DNA of 64,000 bases from Glaciecola flavus. Lineage in GTDB: Bacteria; Pseudomonadota; Gammaproteobacteria; Enterobacterales; Alteromonadaceae. Where the stretch lies: the NCBI RefSeq assembly GCF_042646125.1, contig NZ_JBHRSW010000047.1:62001-126000 (forward strand). The letters are read 5' to 3'. Positions 8,971 through 18,842 of the stretch are shown here, one piece after another. Position numbers and translations under genes: made by a program. Numbering within the stretch: position 1 is the first letter of the stretch; every line of letters begins with the position of its first letter. The notes under the pieces are model-generated. The model was not told the DNA's origin and did not search any database. It was given only the letters and a program-made list of their open reading frames with translations.

Positions 8971-10431
8971 ATGTACGTTGGATTGGACTTAGGCACCTCA
9001 GGTTTAAAGGCCGTGCTAATGAACGAGGAAGGCGACATCTTATCATCCAAAGACTATGCCTATCCAGTGCAACAGCCAAAACCCTTGTGGTCCGAACAAG
9101 TGCCAGAAGATTGGTGGAATGCCTGCCAATTAGCATTTGATGATTTATATGAAGCGCAGTTGTTAAAAAACGTAAAGGGCATTGGCATTGGTGGCCAAAT
9201 GCATGGTGCTGTGCTCCTCGGTGAAGAAGGCGATGTTTTAAGGCCGGCTATTTTATGGAACGACGGGCGAAGCTGGAAAGCCTGTGAAGCACTTGAACAG
9301 CAGGTAAAAAATAGTCGAGATATCACGGGGAATCTGATGATGCCAGGGTTTACAGCGCCCAAACTGCTGTGGATCCAAGAAAACGAACCCGAAATATTTT
9401 CGAAAATACACAAAGTTTTACTGCCTAAAGATTACTTACGATACAAGCTAAGTGGGTCGTACTTTTCTGAAATGTCTGATGCTGCGGGCACCATGTGGCT
9501 CGATACGAAGAACCGAGCTTGGCATAAGGGCTTATTAAACGCGTGTGGCTTAACGCTGTCTCATATGCCTGAGCTAGTCGAAGGCTCGGATGTTGCAGGT
9601 CAGCTACTGCCAGGCTTAGCGGAGCGTTGGGAAATAAATAGAGTCCCTTTGGCTGGTGGCGCGGGCGACAATGCTTGCGCTGCAGTGGGAATGGGTATAG
9701 TTGAAGCTGGGCAATCGATGCTGTCTCTAGGTACCTCGGGCGTAATATTTTCAGTCAGTCCTGCATTTCAACAAAACTGTGAAGAGGCTCTGCATAGTTT
9801 TTGTCATGCCTTACCTGATAAGTGGCATTTAATGTCCGTTCATCTGAGTGCGGCAAGCTGTGTACAGTGGTTTGCTGATGCGGTTGCTCACACTAAGGTC
9901 AGTGATATTTTTGATGAAACTGGGCTATCTAAGGTGGATGTTAGTCGTGCACCGGTATTTTTGCCCTATTTGAGCGGAGAGCGAACACCTTTAAACAATG
10001 CATTTGCCGTGGGTAATTTTTTTGGTTTAACCGTAAATACTCGTCAGATTGACATGCTCTATGCAATTTTAGAGGGGGTGGCCTTTGCGTTTAAAGATGG
10101 CCTTGCAGCGATGCAAAATGCCGGTCATCCAGTAAGAGAACTCGATGTGCTTGGTGGAGGAGCAAGGAGTCCATTTTGGCGAGATTTACTCGCTTCGGTA
10201 TTGGATTGCAATGTCTTGTATCGCGCCGGAGCCGAGGTCGCTGCAGGCTTAGGTGCTGCGCGCTTGGCGAAATTGGCGGTTGAGGAAAACGCATGCCTGT
10301 CCGAAGTGTGCCGTAGCGCTGAATTAATTTCGACACACCAACCCAATAGCGAGCGTCAGGCGCTTTTAATGAATAGGTATAGCAAATTTACTGCGCTTAA
10401 AACCGCTTTATTGCCTTTTTTTAAAGAATAA
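8971..10431 (+). CDS. xylB: Xylulokinase
   Basis: This FGGY-family kinase phosphorylates D-xylulose to xylulose 5-phosphate for the pentose phosphate pathway. Its 486 residues align end to end with E. coli XylB (484). Recognisable motifs are the ATP-binding DLGTSGLK (6-13), the substrate segment GGQMHGAVLL, WNDGRS, TGNLMMPGFTAPKLLW, SDAAGTMWLD, and the adenosine-contact GGGARSPFWR near the C terminus. It lies 75 nt upstream of xylA in the same orientation and is divergent from xylR, the standard catabolic arrangement. Confidence 0.97.
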   Translation: MYVGLDLGTSGLKAVLMNEEGDILSSKDYAYPVQQPKPLWSEQVPEDWWNACQLAFDDLYEAQLLKNVKGIGIGGQMHGAVLLGEEGDVLRPAILWNDGRSWKACEALEQQVKNSRDITGNLMMPGFTAPKLLWIQENEPEIFSKIHKVLLPKDYLRYKLSGSYFSEMSDAAGTMWLDTKNRAWHKGLLNACGLTLSHMPELVEGSDVAGQLLPGLAERWEINRVPLAGGAGDNACAAVGMGIVEAGQSMLSLGTSGVIFSVSPAFQQNCEEALHSFCHALPDKWHLMSVHLSAASCVQWFADAVAHTKVSDIFDETGLSKVDVSRAPVFLPYLSGERTPLNNAFAVGNFFGLTVNTRQIDMLYAILEGVAFAFKDGLAAMQNAGHPVRELDVLGGGARSPFWRDLLASVLDCNVLYRAGAEVAAGLGAARLAKLAVEENACLSEVCRSAELISTHQPNSERQALLMNRYSKFTALKTALLPFFKE

Positions 10432-10505
10432 AACAATTTTTGTGCCGAAAGTGGTTCTTTATTTCGGCCTACATGATTCAACAAATATTTTTCAAGGAGC
10501 ACACA

Positions 10506-11825
10506 ATGACAGCCTACTTTCCCAATGTGAAAAAGGTGCAGTACGAAGGAGCGTCAAGCCTTAATCCTTTGGCTTTTCGCCACTACAACGCTGAGCAACA
10601 AATACTCGGCAAATCAATGGCAGAACATTTGCGTTTTGCCGCTTGCTACTGGCATAACTTCTGCTGGGATGGTGCAGACATATTCGGCCAGCCGACCTTT
10701 AGTCGCCCTTGGTTGGCAGGTGAAAATGACATGCAGTCAGCAAAGGCAAAAGCAGACGTTGCCTTTGAGTTTTTTGAAAAGCTGAGTGTGCCGTATTATT
10801 GCTTTCACGATACCGATGTTGCGCCTCAAGGCAACAGTATCAGTGAATATATCAGCAATTTTAGCGAAATGGTTGATGTGCTAGAAGCCAAACAAGAAGC
10901 AACGGGTGTGAAGCTATTGTGGGGAACCGCGAACTTGTTTAGTCATCCGCGTTATGCAGCGGGGGCAGCAACCAGTCCCGATCCAGAAATATTCAGTTAT
11001 GGTGCCACCCAAGTTTATCATGCAATGAATGCAACTAAGCATTTGGGTGGAGAAAACTACGTTTTGTGGGGCGGTCGAGAAGGCTATGAAACCTTATTAA
11101 ATACTGATCTTCGTCAAGAGCGCAAACAGTTTGGCCGTTTTATGCAAATGGTTGTTGAGCACAAGTACAAAATCGGTTTTAAAGGGACGCTGTTGATTGA
11201 ACCCAAACCGCAAGAGCCTACAAAACACCAGTACGACTATGATTCTGCAACAGTGTACGGTTTTTTGAAGCAGTTCGGCTTGGAAAATGAATTTAAAGTA
11301 AATATTGAAGCGAATCACGCAACACTTGCTGGTCATTCATTCCATCACGAAATTGCGACTGCGGTGTCACTTGGTATTTTTGGTAGTGTGGATGCCAATA
11401 GAGGTGATGCCCAAAATGGCTGGGATACCGACCAGTTTCCAATGGATGTCAGTGAGCTGACATTGATCATGTACGAAATACTTAAATCGGGAGGCTTTAC
11501 AAGCGGTGGTTTCAATTTTGACACCAAGCTTCGTAGACAAAGTACCGCACCAGACGATATGTTGTTGGCCCACATCGGTGGTATGGACGCCTTGGCTTTG
11601 GCCTTGAAAAAAGCCGCGAAATTAATTGAAAACGACTTTTTAGCGGAAAAAACCAAACAACGTTATCGCGGTTGGAACACGGATCTAGGTAAACAAATAA
11701 AAGGTGGTCAATTTACACTAGAAGGCCTAGCTGACCACGCCACATTGGAAAACTTTTCACCCAAAATAGAGTCTGGTCAGCAAGAGTATTTAGAAAACCA
11801 ATTGAATGGTGTTTTATTTGATTAA
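10506..11825 (+). CDS. xylA: Xylose isomerase
   Basis: The enzyme interconverts D-xylose and D-xylulose using two divalent metal ions. The protein is 439 residues when started at ATG 10506, which has AAGGAG about 8 nt upstream and matches the 440 residues of E. coli XylA; an in-frame ATG at 10440 would add an unlikely 22-residue leader. Active-site segments are FHDTDVAPQG (catalytic His/Asp), WGGREGYETLLNTD, IEPKPQEPTKHQYDYD, GHSFHHE and DANRGDAQNGWDTDQFP (metal ligands). It is the second gene of the xylBA operon and is followed by a terminator hairpin at 11832-11865. Confidence 0.97.
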   Translation: MTAYFPNVKKVQYEGASSLNPLAFRHYNAEQQILGKSMAEHLRFAACYWHNFCWDGADIFGQPTFSRPWLAGENDMQSAKAKADVAFEFFEKLSVPYYCFHDTDVAPQGNSISEYISNFSEMVDVLEAKQEATGVKLLWGTANLFSHPRYAAGAATSPDPEIFSYGATQVYHAMNATKHLGGENYVLWGGREGYETLLNTDLRQERKQFGRFMQMVVEHKYKIGFKGTLLIEPKPQEPTKHQYDYDSATVYGFLKQFGLENEFKVNIEANHATLAGHSFHHEIATAVSLGIFGSVDANRGDAQNGWDTDQFPMDVSELTLIMYEILKSGGFTSGGFNFDTKLRRQSTAPDDMLLAHIGGMDALALALKKAAKLIENDFLAEKTKQRYRGWNTDLGKQIKGGQFTLEGLADHATLENFSPKIESGQQEYLENQLNGVLFD

Positions 11826-11831
11826 AATAGT

Positions 11832-11865
11832 AAAGGTGCGCACGGGCACCTTTGCTATCGTTTTT
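11832..11865 (+). terminator. Terminator after xylA
   Basis: An 8-bp stem AAAGGTGC (11832-11839) / GCACCTTT (11846-11853) with a 6-nt loop is followed by a T5 run at 11861-11865. It lies between convergent xylA and purT and may serve xylA. Confidence 0.65.
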
Positions 11866-11869
11866 AAGC

Positions 11870-13051
11870 CTATAAATCTACACTGACCTTGTCGCATACT
11901 CCTTGTGCCATTTCGATGGCTCGGTCAGTGTTTTCCGCCCTAGCTAAACACACTCCCATTCTGCGTCGCCCGCTAACGAGCGGTTTTCCAAACAGACGAA
12001 TATCAGTATTGGCTAGCTGCAAAGCTACATGCAGATTACCAAACGTAGCTTGTGTTGATTCGCCTTCAACCAGTAAAGCAACCGATGCAGAAGCGCCATG
12101 AAAATGGATATTTGGTACTGGCAACCCTAAGAATGCGCGGGCGTGCAAAGCAAACTCAGAGAGATCTTGAGAGATTAAAGTGACCATACCCGTGTCGTGT
12201 GGCCTTGGTGATACTTCACTGAAATATACCTCGTCACCTTTGATGAACAGTTCTACGCCAAATAGCCCCATACCACCCAGCGCTTGCGTTACTTTATGGG
12301 CGACGTCCTTCGCTCGTTTGATTGCTAGCTCACTCATGGCTTGCGGTTGCCAAGATTCGCGATAATCGCCGTCTTCTTGTCGATGCCCGATGGGTTCACA
12401 AAAGCTTGTCCCATTAATATGCCTAATGGTTAGTAAGGTAATTTCGTACTCGAACGGGATAAATGATTCGATGATTACTTTACCCGCACCCGCACGGCCA
12501 CCTTCTTGCGCATATTGCCAAGCGTATTCCATGTCACTTGCTGATTTCAGCATGGATTGGCCTTTTCCAGAAGAGCTCATGATGGGTTTTACAATGCAAG
12601 GAAAACCAATTTTTTCAATACCGGCAGAAAACGCTTCAAAAGTATCGGCAAATACGTAGTCAGATGTCGGTAGTTTTAACTCTTCTGCCACTAAGCGACG
12701 AATACCTTCGCGATTCATCGTCAAGTGGGCGGCTTTTGCGGTAGGTACGACCGTATAACCTTGTTGCTCTAATTCTAATAGTTTTGATGTGGCGATGGCT
12801 TCTATTTCGGGCACGATAAAATCGGGTTTTTCTGCCTCGATAATTTTGGTAAGTGCCTCACCGTCAAGCATAGAAAGCGTGTAACTGCGATCAGCAACTT
12901 GCATCGCGGGAGCACAATCGTATCTGTCTAAGGCGACAACTTCGCAGCCCAATCGTTTGAGTTCAATTGCAACTTCTTTACCTAGCTCACCCGAGCCGAG
13001 CAAAACGACCTTTGTTGCAGAACTAGAAAAAGGTGTACCTAAAGATGACAT
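11870..13051 (-). CDS. purT: Formate-dependent phosphoribosylglycinamide formyltransferase
   Basis: PurT makes formyl-GAR from GAR, formate and ATP in purine synthesis, as an alternative to the folate-dependent PurN. The ATP-grasp protein aligns along its whole length with E. coli PurT (392 residues), with motifs LLGSGELGKEVAIE, VPEIEAIAT, LTMNREGIRRL, IVKPIMSSSGKGQ, GGRAGAGKVI, GHRQEDGDYRESWQPQ and EVSPRPHDTGMVTLIS. I start it at ATG 13051 (393 residues), which has GGAA upstream and gives an MSSLGT-like N terminus matching MTLLGT; an upstream ATG at 13096 would add 15 residues. It is monocistronic and convergent with xylA. Confidence 0.96.
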   Translation of the reverse strand: MSSLGTPFSSSATKVVLLGSGELGKEVAIELKRLGCEVVALDRYDCAPAMQVADRSYTLSMLDGEALTKIIEAEKPDFIVPEIEAIATSKLLELEQQGYTVVPTAKAAHLTMNREGIRRLVAEELKLPTSDYVFADTFEAFSAGIEKIGFPCIVKPIMSSSGKGQSMLKSASDMEYAWQYAQEGGRAGAGKVIIESFIPFEYEITLLTIRHINGTSFCEPIGHRQEDGDYRESWQPQAMSELAIKRAKDVAHKVTQALGGMGLFGVELFIKGDEVYFSEVSPRPHDTGMVTLISQDLSEFALHARAFLGLPVPNIHFHGASASVALLVEGESTQATFGNLHVALQLANTDIRLFGKPLVSGRRRMGVCLARAENTDRAIEMAQGVCDKVSVDL

Positions 13052-13894
13052 GTAATTTCCTTTGAGTGGCTGCCATTGAAAATTGGCGAATGGCACGCGT
13101 ATTTTTGCCGCTAAAAATAGACCATTACCTGCTTAAAATCAAAGGCTAATGCTTGAGAACATGTTTCATATACTCAGATTATTTAACTTTAAGTGAGAGA
13201 AAGGTCTAAGTAAGGGCACTTAACATCCATGAACACTCCTTATTACTACTGCGTGATATTTGTCGCATGAACAAGTCTGAACTGATAGCGGTAATTGCAA
13301 TAGGCTGTTGCAACACTAATATCGAAAACACTTCGTATGAACCAATTGTAGAGCCCATGCACGCAAAGCATATAGTGCAAACTACCCAAACTGAAAAAAA
13401 AGCCCTTATGCCCACGTTGCTGGCGCCAGATGGCGTTAGTTATGTGAAAAACCAAGCAAGGACTGAAACGCTAGCTTTGCAGTCAACTACAATTTTCTAT
13501 TTTTCAGACGGACAAAAAGCTCGTCACGCACAGCAAGAAAATCGTACCTCTCACACCCTGAATACATCGATTGAATAACAAACACGATTGGGTTCTATTT
13601 TAAAACCTGCTCTATTGTTGTCATAAAACCGCCGCTGAATAACAAGTTATACCCATTATTGCCATTTGCGCTGAACAAACTAATTTATTAGAGTTTAAGG
13701 TCTGTCGATCGAAGGTGTGCAATAGGCTCTAATGACTGTATATGCACGAGCAAACTTGACAGTACAAAACGACACGACAATAAAAAAATAGCAATAATAA
13801 ATTTACGGCGGGAATATACCGCACTGATAATAAATAGAAGCTTGGGACAAAATTCATTCAAATTTTGTGCGAGTAAATACAGGCAGAAACCATC
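13052..13894. other. 843-nt intergenic stretch, no convincing gene
   Basis: This gap lies between purT and the oligopeptidase gene. An open frame of 103 codons at 13267-13578 has no ribosome binding site and no family resemblance; overlapping frames on the other strand are equally plausible, so I do not call it. Near the downstream gene there is an inverted repeat ACAAAATT (13847-13854) / AATTTTGT (13861-13868), about 26 nt before the ATG at 13895, which could be an operator or lie in the leader. Confidence 0.45.
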
Positions 13895-16078
13895 ATGAAA
13901 ACCAAACAAGGTATTTCGATATCTCTATTAACCATTTCTTTAATTGGACTATCTTCTCTCAGCGCTTGTCACAAACAGACAGCGGAACAAGCTGAGAAAG
14001 TCACGCAGGCGACGATGAGCAAAACAAATATTATTTACCCTCCCACCGCAAAAGGCACAGTAGTCGATACGTATTTTGGCACCGATGTTGCCGATCCATA
14101 TCGCTGGTTAGAAGATGACCGTAGCTCGGAAACAGAAGCTTGGGTCAAAATACAAAATGAAGTAACTCAGCGCTTTCTGAAAACTATTCCTTATCGAGAT
14201 CAGATTGCAAAAAAGATAAAGAACATTATCAACTATGAGCGAGTTTCTGCGCCTTTTAAAGAGGGCGAGTACACGTATTTCTATAAAAATGATGGCTTAC
14301 AGAATCAAAGTGTCGTGTACCGACAAAAAGACGCGGGTGAAGCGGAAGTTTTTATCGACCCGAACAAATTTAGCGAAGATGGCACGGTATCGTTAGCGGG
14401 TATGTCTTTTAGTGAAGATGGCAGTAAAGTTGCCTACATGACTTCTACAGGTGGAAGTGACTGGCGAGAAGTCTTTGTCATGGATACGACGAGTTTTGAA
14501 TTCCTAAGTGAAACACTCGTAGATGTTAAATTTAGTGGCTTGTCATGGTACAAAAATGAAGGGTTTTACTATTCGAGCTATGACAAACCTGATGGCTCTG
14601 AACTAAGTGAGAAAACCGATCAACATAAGTTGTATTACCATCAAGTAGGCACGCCACAATCAACCGATATCAAAGTATTTGGTCACAGTGATGCGGAAAA
14701 GCATCGATACATCGGCGCTCAAGTTAGTGAAGACAACCGATACTTGTTTGTGTCTGCGGCAAATTCGACGTCGGGCAATAGAGCGTATATAAAAGATCTA
14801 TCCGCAAGTGAAGCTGAGTGGATAACGGTAAAAGAAAGTATTGAATCTGACGTTTATATGCTCAGTAGCATGGGTGATGATATTTTTCTCGTCACGAATG
14901 AAAACGCGCCCAACTCAAAGATAGTCAAAGCAAACATAGCCAAGCCCGACGTGAGTGAATGGCAAGATCTAATTCCCGAAACTGACAATGTGCTAAGCCC
15001 TAGTACAGCAGGCGGGTATATTTTTGCAGAATATATGGTTGATGCAGTATCAAAGGTATATCAGTACTCACTTACTGGAGAAAAGATCAGAGAGATCGCG
15101 CTCCCCGGCGTCGGCGCTGCAGGTTCGTTTGGTGGTAAAACAAATGAGTCGACAACCTACTATACCTTTGCAAATTATGTGACGCCTACAAGCATTTATA
15201 AATTGGATATTGCCTCGGGCGAAACCCTTCTTTTCAATCAACCTGAGATAGATTTTGATGGCACTGAATACCTGTCTAAACAAGTGTTTTACACCTCAAA
15301 AGACGGCACCAAAGTACCGATGATCATTACCTATCACAAAGACACACAGTTAGATGGACAGAATCCCACCATTCTCTATGGTTATGGCGGTTTTAATATT
15401 AGTTTAACGCCTCGTTTTAGCTCAGTCACAGCCGCTTGGTTGCAGCTTGGAGGGATATACGCGGTGCCCAATATACGCGGGGGCGGTGAATATGGTAAAG
15501 CATGGCACAAAGCAGGGACGCAGTTGCAAAAACAAAATGTATTTGATGACTTTATCGCCGCTGCAGAATACTTAATTGACAACAAGTATACGAGTAGTGA
15601 TTTTCTTGCTCTGCAAGGCGGATCAAATGGCGGTTTGTTAGTGGGTGCCGTCATGACTCAAAGACCCGACTTGGCTAAAGTTGCCTTACCTGCGGTGGGG
15701 GTTTTGGATATGCTGCGTTACCATACATTTACTGCTGGTGCGGGATGGGCGTATGACTATGGCACCTCTGAGCAAAGTGAAGAAATGTTTAAGTATTTAC
15801 GAAACTATTCTCCTGTTCATGCTGTAAAACCAGGCGTCGCGTATCCCGCGACTTTAATTACGACTGCTGATCACGACGATCGTGTTGTACCTGCCCATTC
15901 GTTTAAGTTTGCAGCAACCTTGCAATCCGCTCAAGCGGGCGAGTTACCAACTTTGATTCGCATCGAAACCGATGCCGGTCATGGCGCAGGCACACCTATC
16001 AGTAAAACAATTGAGCAATATGCGGATATCTATGGTTTTACATTGTTTAACATGGGTGTGACGAAAATAGCGAACTAA
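13895..16078 (+). CDS. Prolyl oligopeptidase (S9A), predicted lipoprotein
   Basis: This 727-residue serine peptidase cleaves after proline in short peptides. The N terminus is a lipoprotein signal with lipobox LSAC (Cys 25), so it probably acts in the periplasm tethered to a membrane. A seven-blade beta-propeller (about 85-460) precedes the alpha/beta-hydrolase domain. The nucleophile is S577 in GGSNGGLL, the acid lies in DHDDRVVPAHS, and the histidine is in AGHGAG. The N-terminal segment YPPTAKG..VDTYFGTDVADPYRWLED is typical of S9A enzymes. It is monocistronic, and an inverted-arm repeat element lies downstream at 16120-16225. Confidence 0.94.
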   Translation: MKTKQGISISLLTISLIGLSSLSACHKQTAEQAEKVTQATMSKTNIIYPPTAKGTVVDTYFGTDVADPYRWLEDDRSSETEAWVKIQNEVTQRFLKTIPYRDQIAKKIKNIINYERVSAPFKEGEYTYFYKNDGLQNQSVVYRQKDAGEAEVFIDPNKFSEDGTVSLAGMSFSEDGSKVAYMTSTGGSDWREVFVMDTTSFEFLSETLVDVKFSGLSWYKNEGFYYSSYDKPDGSELSEKTDQHKLYYHQVGTPQSTDIKVFGHSDAEKHRYIGAQVSEDNRYLFVSAANSTSGNRAYIKDLSASEAEWITVKESIESDVYMLSSMGDDIFLVTNENAPNSKIVKANIAKPDVSEWQDLIPETDNVLSPSTAGGYIFAEYMVDAVSKVYQYSLTGEKIREIALPGVGAAGSFGGKTNESTTYYTFANYVTPTSIYKLDIASGETLLFNQPEIDFDGTEYLSKQVFYTSKDGTKVPMIITYHKDTQLDGQNPTILYGYGGFNISLTPRFSSVTAAWLQLGGIYAVPNIRGGGEYGKAWHKAGTQLQKQNVFDDFIAAAEYLIDNKYTSSDFLALQGGSNGGLLVGAVMTQRPDLAKVALPAVGVLDMLRYHTFTAGAGWAYDYGTSEQSEEMFKYLRNYSPVHAVKPGVAYPATLITTADHDDRVVPAHSFKFAATLQSAQAGELPTLIRIETDAGHGAGTPISKTIEQYADIYGFTLFNMGVTKIAN

Positions 16079-16119
16079 ATCGAGAAAAGTACCGTGTATG
16101 CAGGCAGCGATTCCATTAG

Positions 16120-16225
16120 GCCGCGACCTACCAAGTAGACTAAAAACCGCTGCAAGTATGTCCATATACGCTTTGGTTTCTCATTCATGAAAAACAAATT
16201 TTGATTCTACTTGGTAGGTCGCGGC
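16120..16225 (-). repeat. Variable-arm/conserved-core palindromic element, copy A
   Basis: Perfect 20-bp arms (16120-16139 and 16206-16225) enclose a 66-nt centre. The reverse complement of the centre carries the core shared with the elements at 37872-37981 and 57320-57449, including the segment CCAAAGCGTATATGGACATA (A/B/C differ at only a few places). The arm sequence, beginning GCCGCGACCTACC, is unrelated to the arms of the other two copies. Imperfect pairing continues inward through an A-rich/T-rich stretch. The element sits between two convergent genes (oligopeptidase and YfcC-type carrier). I do not recognise the family. Confidence 0.85.
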
Positions 16226-16294
16226 TCGGTAGAATCATATCCTGCGCTATCAACAGCACCTTTGTGGTGCTTCCGATAAATGTAACATTGGCAG

Positions 16295-17740
16295 CTAAGA
16301 TTGCTCTATTACAACTACTTCACTCGGGACATGTGCCTTTACTTGTGGCTGAACATCACTACCGAAGTCGAACACTACCGCACCCACAAGTACGATAGCT
16401 GCCGCTAAGGATAACTTGAGCATCAGCGGGAAACAAAACTTAAACCATAAGTGATAGGGTACACCTGCCATACCAATAATGCCCATTAATACCGCATTGG
16501 TGGGAACGATCATGTTAGAAAACCCATCACCAAATTGATACGCCAAAACCGCAATTTGTCTATTTACACCAATAATATCGCCTACCGGCACCATTAAAGG
16601 CATCGTGACGTAAGCTTGACCACTTCCAGATGGGATGAATAAATTTAACAAAGTCTGCATGATAAACATGCCAACCGCGGCGGCTTCCGCCCCTAAGTAA
16701 GACAAGGGAATCGACATGCCGTGAACCAAACTGTGTAGGATCTGCCCATCTTCCATAATCAATGCAATGCCTCTGGCGATACCGATAAGAATAGCGGTGG
16801 TCGCGAGATCTTGTACGCCTTCAATGAATTTGTTGGCGGCAACATTTGCACTTAGCTGACCGACGATTACGGTAAATATTCCCCAAATAATGAATACTGC
16901 GCCCAATTGATATAGGTACCAACCGTGTTGAGATATCCCCCATACTGCAATACCGATAGCGAATACCAAACCAAATAAAATCAATTTGTGGCGAGAGTTC
17001 AAGCTTGGGTAATCAGCGTTATTGCTGTTGTCTAAGGGACAGGGTAAACCTTTTGTATAAGAGCGACCGGGATCGAGTTGTACCATTTTTGCGTAACGCC
17101 ACACATGATGAAAACCAATCAATACAAAAGGTAAGATTAAAGCTATTCTTAATTCAATCCCTGAATAGAGAGGTAAGTCAGCAATTTGCTGCGCTATCAT
17201 GACAGTAAAAGGATTAAAGGCGGATACACCGTAACCAATACCATAGCCTACAACCACCATACCAACGGCGGTCATTGCATCTAAACGCATAGCTTTGCAC
17301 AAACCCACTAATATCAATACGAAAGGGATGTACTCACCGGCTGTACCGATGGCACCTGATGCCAGAGCAAAACAAAAAATGACCATAAAGACCAGCATAT
17401 AAGGGCGTGTGCCAAAGCGTTCGAGTAAATTGCCAATCAGCGCATCAACCGTACCGGTTGCCCTTGCGATAGCGAGTACACCACCAACAATGAAGACAAA
17501 AAAGATCACATCTTGCGCCGCCGCTAATGCTCTAGGGATGGCGACAAAAAAGTCCATAGGCGTGAGGCGAATTTGTGTTTCTGCGGTTGTATAAGTGTTT
17601 GGCACCACCGCTTGTCTACCGTTTTCTAGGGTGACGGTTTCGAAAAAACCTTGTGGAACGAGCCAAGTAGCCACATAGGCCAACAACATCATGGCAAGGA
17701 GTAATACGAGTGTGTGAGGAACCTTAAATTTTTCTGTCAT
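16295..17740 (-). CDS. YfcC/DcuC-family membrane carrier
   Basis: A 481-residue polytopic inner-membrane protein with about 12 hydrophobic helices, of the YfcC/C4-dicarboxylate anaerobic carrier superfamily (ArsB/NhaD-like fold). Typical features are the N-terminal KVPHTLVLL and WLVPQG..., a central hydrophilic loop around residues 230-250, and PSGSGQAYVTMPLMVPV with GDGFSNMIVPTNAVLMG near the C terminus. Relatives are annotated as basic amino-acid or dicarboxylate carriers; the substrate here is unknown. It is alone on its strand. Its ribosome binding site is weak. Confidence 0.88.
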   Translation of the reverse strand: MTEKFKVPHTLVLLLAMMLLAYVATWLVPQGFFETVTLENGRQAVVPNTYTTAETQIRLTPMDFFVAIPRALAAAQDVIFFVFIVGGVLAIARATGTVDALIGNLLERFGTRPYMLVFMVIFCFALASGAIGTAGEYIPFVLILVGLCKAMRLDAMTAVGMVVVGYGIGYGVSAFNPFTVMIAQQIADLPLYSGIELRIALILPFVLIGFHHVWRYAKMVQLDPGRSYTKGLPCPLDNSNNADYPSLNSRHKLILFGLVFAIGIAVWGISQHGWYLYQLGAVFIIWGIFTVIVGQLSANVAANKFIEGVQDLATTAILIGIARGIALIMEDGQILHSLVHGMSIPLSYLGAEAAAVGMFIMQTLLNLFIPSGSGQAYVTMPLMVPVGDIIGVNRQIAVLAYQFGDGFSNMIVPTNAVLMGIIGMAGVPYHLWFKFCFPLMLKLSLAAAIVLVGAVVFDFGSDVQPQVKAHVPSEVVVIEQS

Positions 17741-17906
17741 GTTTTTATTTTTATGCGTTAAGAAACTTCTACCGCCAGTCTACTAAATCTTGTAGAAGGT
17801 AAGCAATGAATAAAGCCAGATGAGGGTATCTTGAGTGAAAACGACGTCGATAGTACTGCTGTTTCTGTCAACGTCGCCAACGGGATAGTTCCGCCGGAAT
17901 AGATTT

Positions 17907-18737
17907 TTAAGCTTTGCGTCTCACTGCAATGCCCGCAATAGCTAAAGCAAATAGAGCTATTGCACTTGGTGCAGAGACTTCAGCCGTGATTTCTTCAATC
18001 GTGATTGTGGCAACATCAAATGCATCTGGGTTAGATAAAAAGTCAATTAAGCTTGCATCCAATACACGGCCGTTTGCCAAGGTTAAGCCGGCAAACGCGG
18101 CGAGAGATTCTGCTGCTCGAATACTTGTCGAGGTGTCAGCCGGGCTATCTGTCGCTGTATTGCCTGGGATAAAGGGTGCAGCGTCAACATCTAATGCCTC
18201 TGTACCTGCATCCCATAAATCGGCACCCGTCACCGCAATCACTCTGTCACCTAGGTAATTGCCCGCGGCGTCAAATAGCTGAATAGCGTCATCACGACCA
18301 AAAAACGTGTCATTTGATGGCAAGATCATAGACAAAAAAGTAAAGAACATATTACTTGCTGGGTCGGTGATATTAATATCTAACGAGCCTGATTCGCCAC
18401 CAAATAACGGTCGCATACCCGCGTCAGGAAAGATGACACCGCCAAGTGAGCTCGGATCTACAGTTAGTCTCTCACCCGCAATTGGCATGGCTTGTCCAAG
18501 CTCTGCTAAAGCTTCTAGGCCAGCAGAAGCTGTACCGCCAACATCAAATGCGTCAAAAGATGCGCCGTGAAACGCCGTGTATAAAGGTGTAAAAGCCAAG
18601 CCATTAGCTTGTGCGTTATTGGTTACCGTTACTCTGAGCATCGTTGCATTGGCGAATGTGCTTATGCTAAATAATACAGCGATAACTAAGCCGCTCAACA
18701 CAGACCGCGAACGGACTCGTGATGTTAAAACGTTCAT
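17907..18737 (-). CDS. Spondin_N-domain exported protein with PEP-CTERM-like tail
   Basis: A 276-residue secreted protein. After a signal peptide (about 1-32, ending ANA) comes a bacterial Spondin_N-like domain (from MLRVTVTNNAQANGLAFTP, with the typical FDVGGTASAGLEALAELG). The C terminus has the tripartite form of a sorting signal: a short SAPS motif, a hydrophobic helix (ALFALAIAGIAV) and RRK. In canonical PEP-CTERM proteins the motif is PEP; here it is SAP. Such proteins are usually processed by exosortase-like enzymes and linked to the cell surface or matrix; no exosortase is in the window. ATG 18737 is chosen because AAGGAAAAGGAA precedes it directly. Confidence 0.75.
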   Translation of the reverse strand: MNVLTSRVRSRSVLSGLVIAVLFSISTFANATMLRVTVTNNAQANGLAFTPLYTAFHGASFDAFDVGGTASAGLEALAELGQAMPIAGERLTVDPSSLGGVIFPDAGMRPLFGGESGSLDINITDPASNMFFTFLSMILPSNDTFFGRDDAIQLFDAAGNYLGDRVIAVTGADLWDAGTEALDVDAAPFIPGNTATDSPADTSTSIRAAESLAAFAGLTLANGRVLDASLIDFLSNPDAFDVATITIEEITAEVSAPSAIALFALAIAGIAVRRKA

Positions 18738-18842
18738 TTCCTTTTCCTTGTAATAATAGTCAAAATTCAATGGGTAGGGGGAGTTTGACTGTTATGCGTC
18801 AAACTTCATCATGGTAGTTGAAATTTTCGGAAAGGTTATCAC

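Noticed and set aside
13267..13578. 103-codon open frame between purT and the oligopeptidase gene
   Set aside because: It has no ribosome binding site or conserved motif, and overlapping antisense frames are equally open, so coding is not supported.
16120..16225. Interpretation of the inverted-arm elements as integron attC sites or simple terminators
   Set aside because: No integrase or attC core motifs are visible, the arms are far longer and variable, T-runs are missing, and one copy lies between divergent genes.
16201..16398. 65-codon plus-strand frame over the end of repeat copy A
   Set aside because: It starts in the repeat arm and runs into the antisense of the YfcC-type carrier gene.
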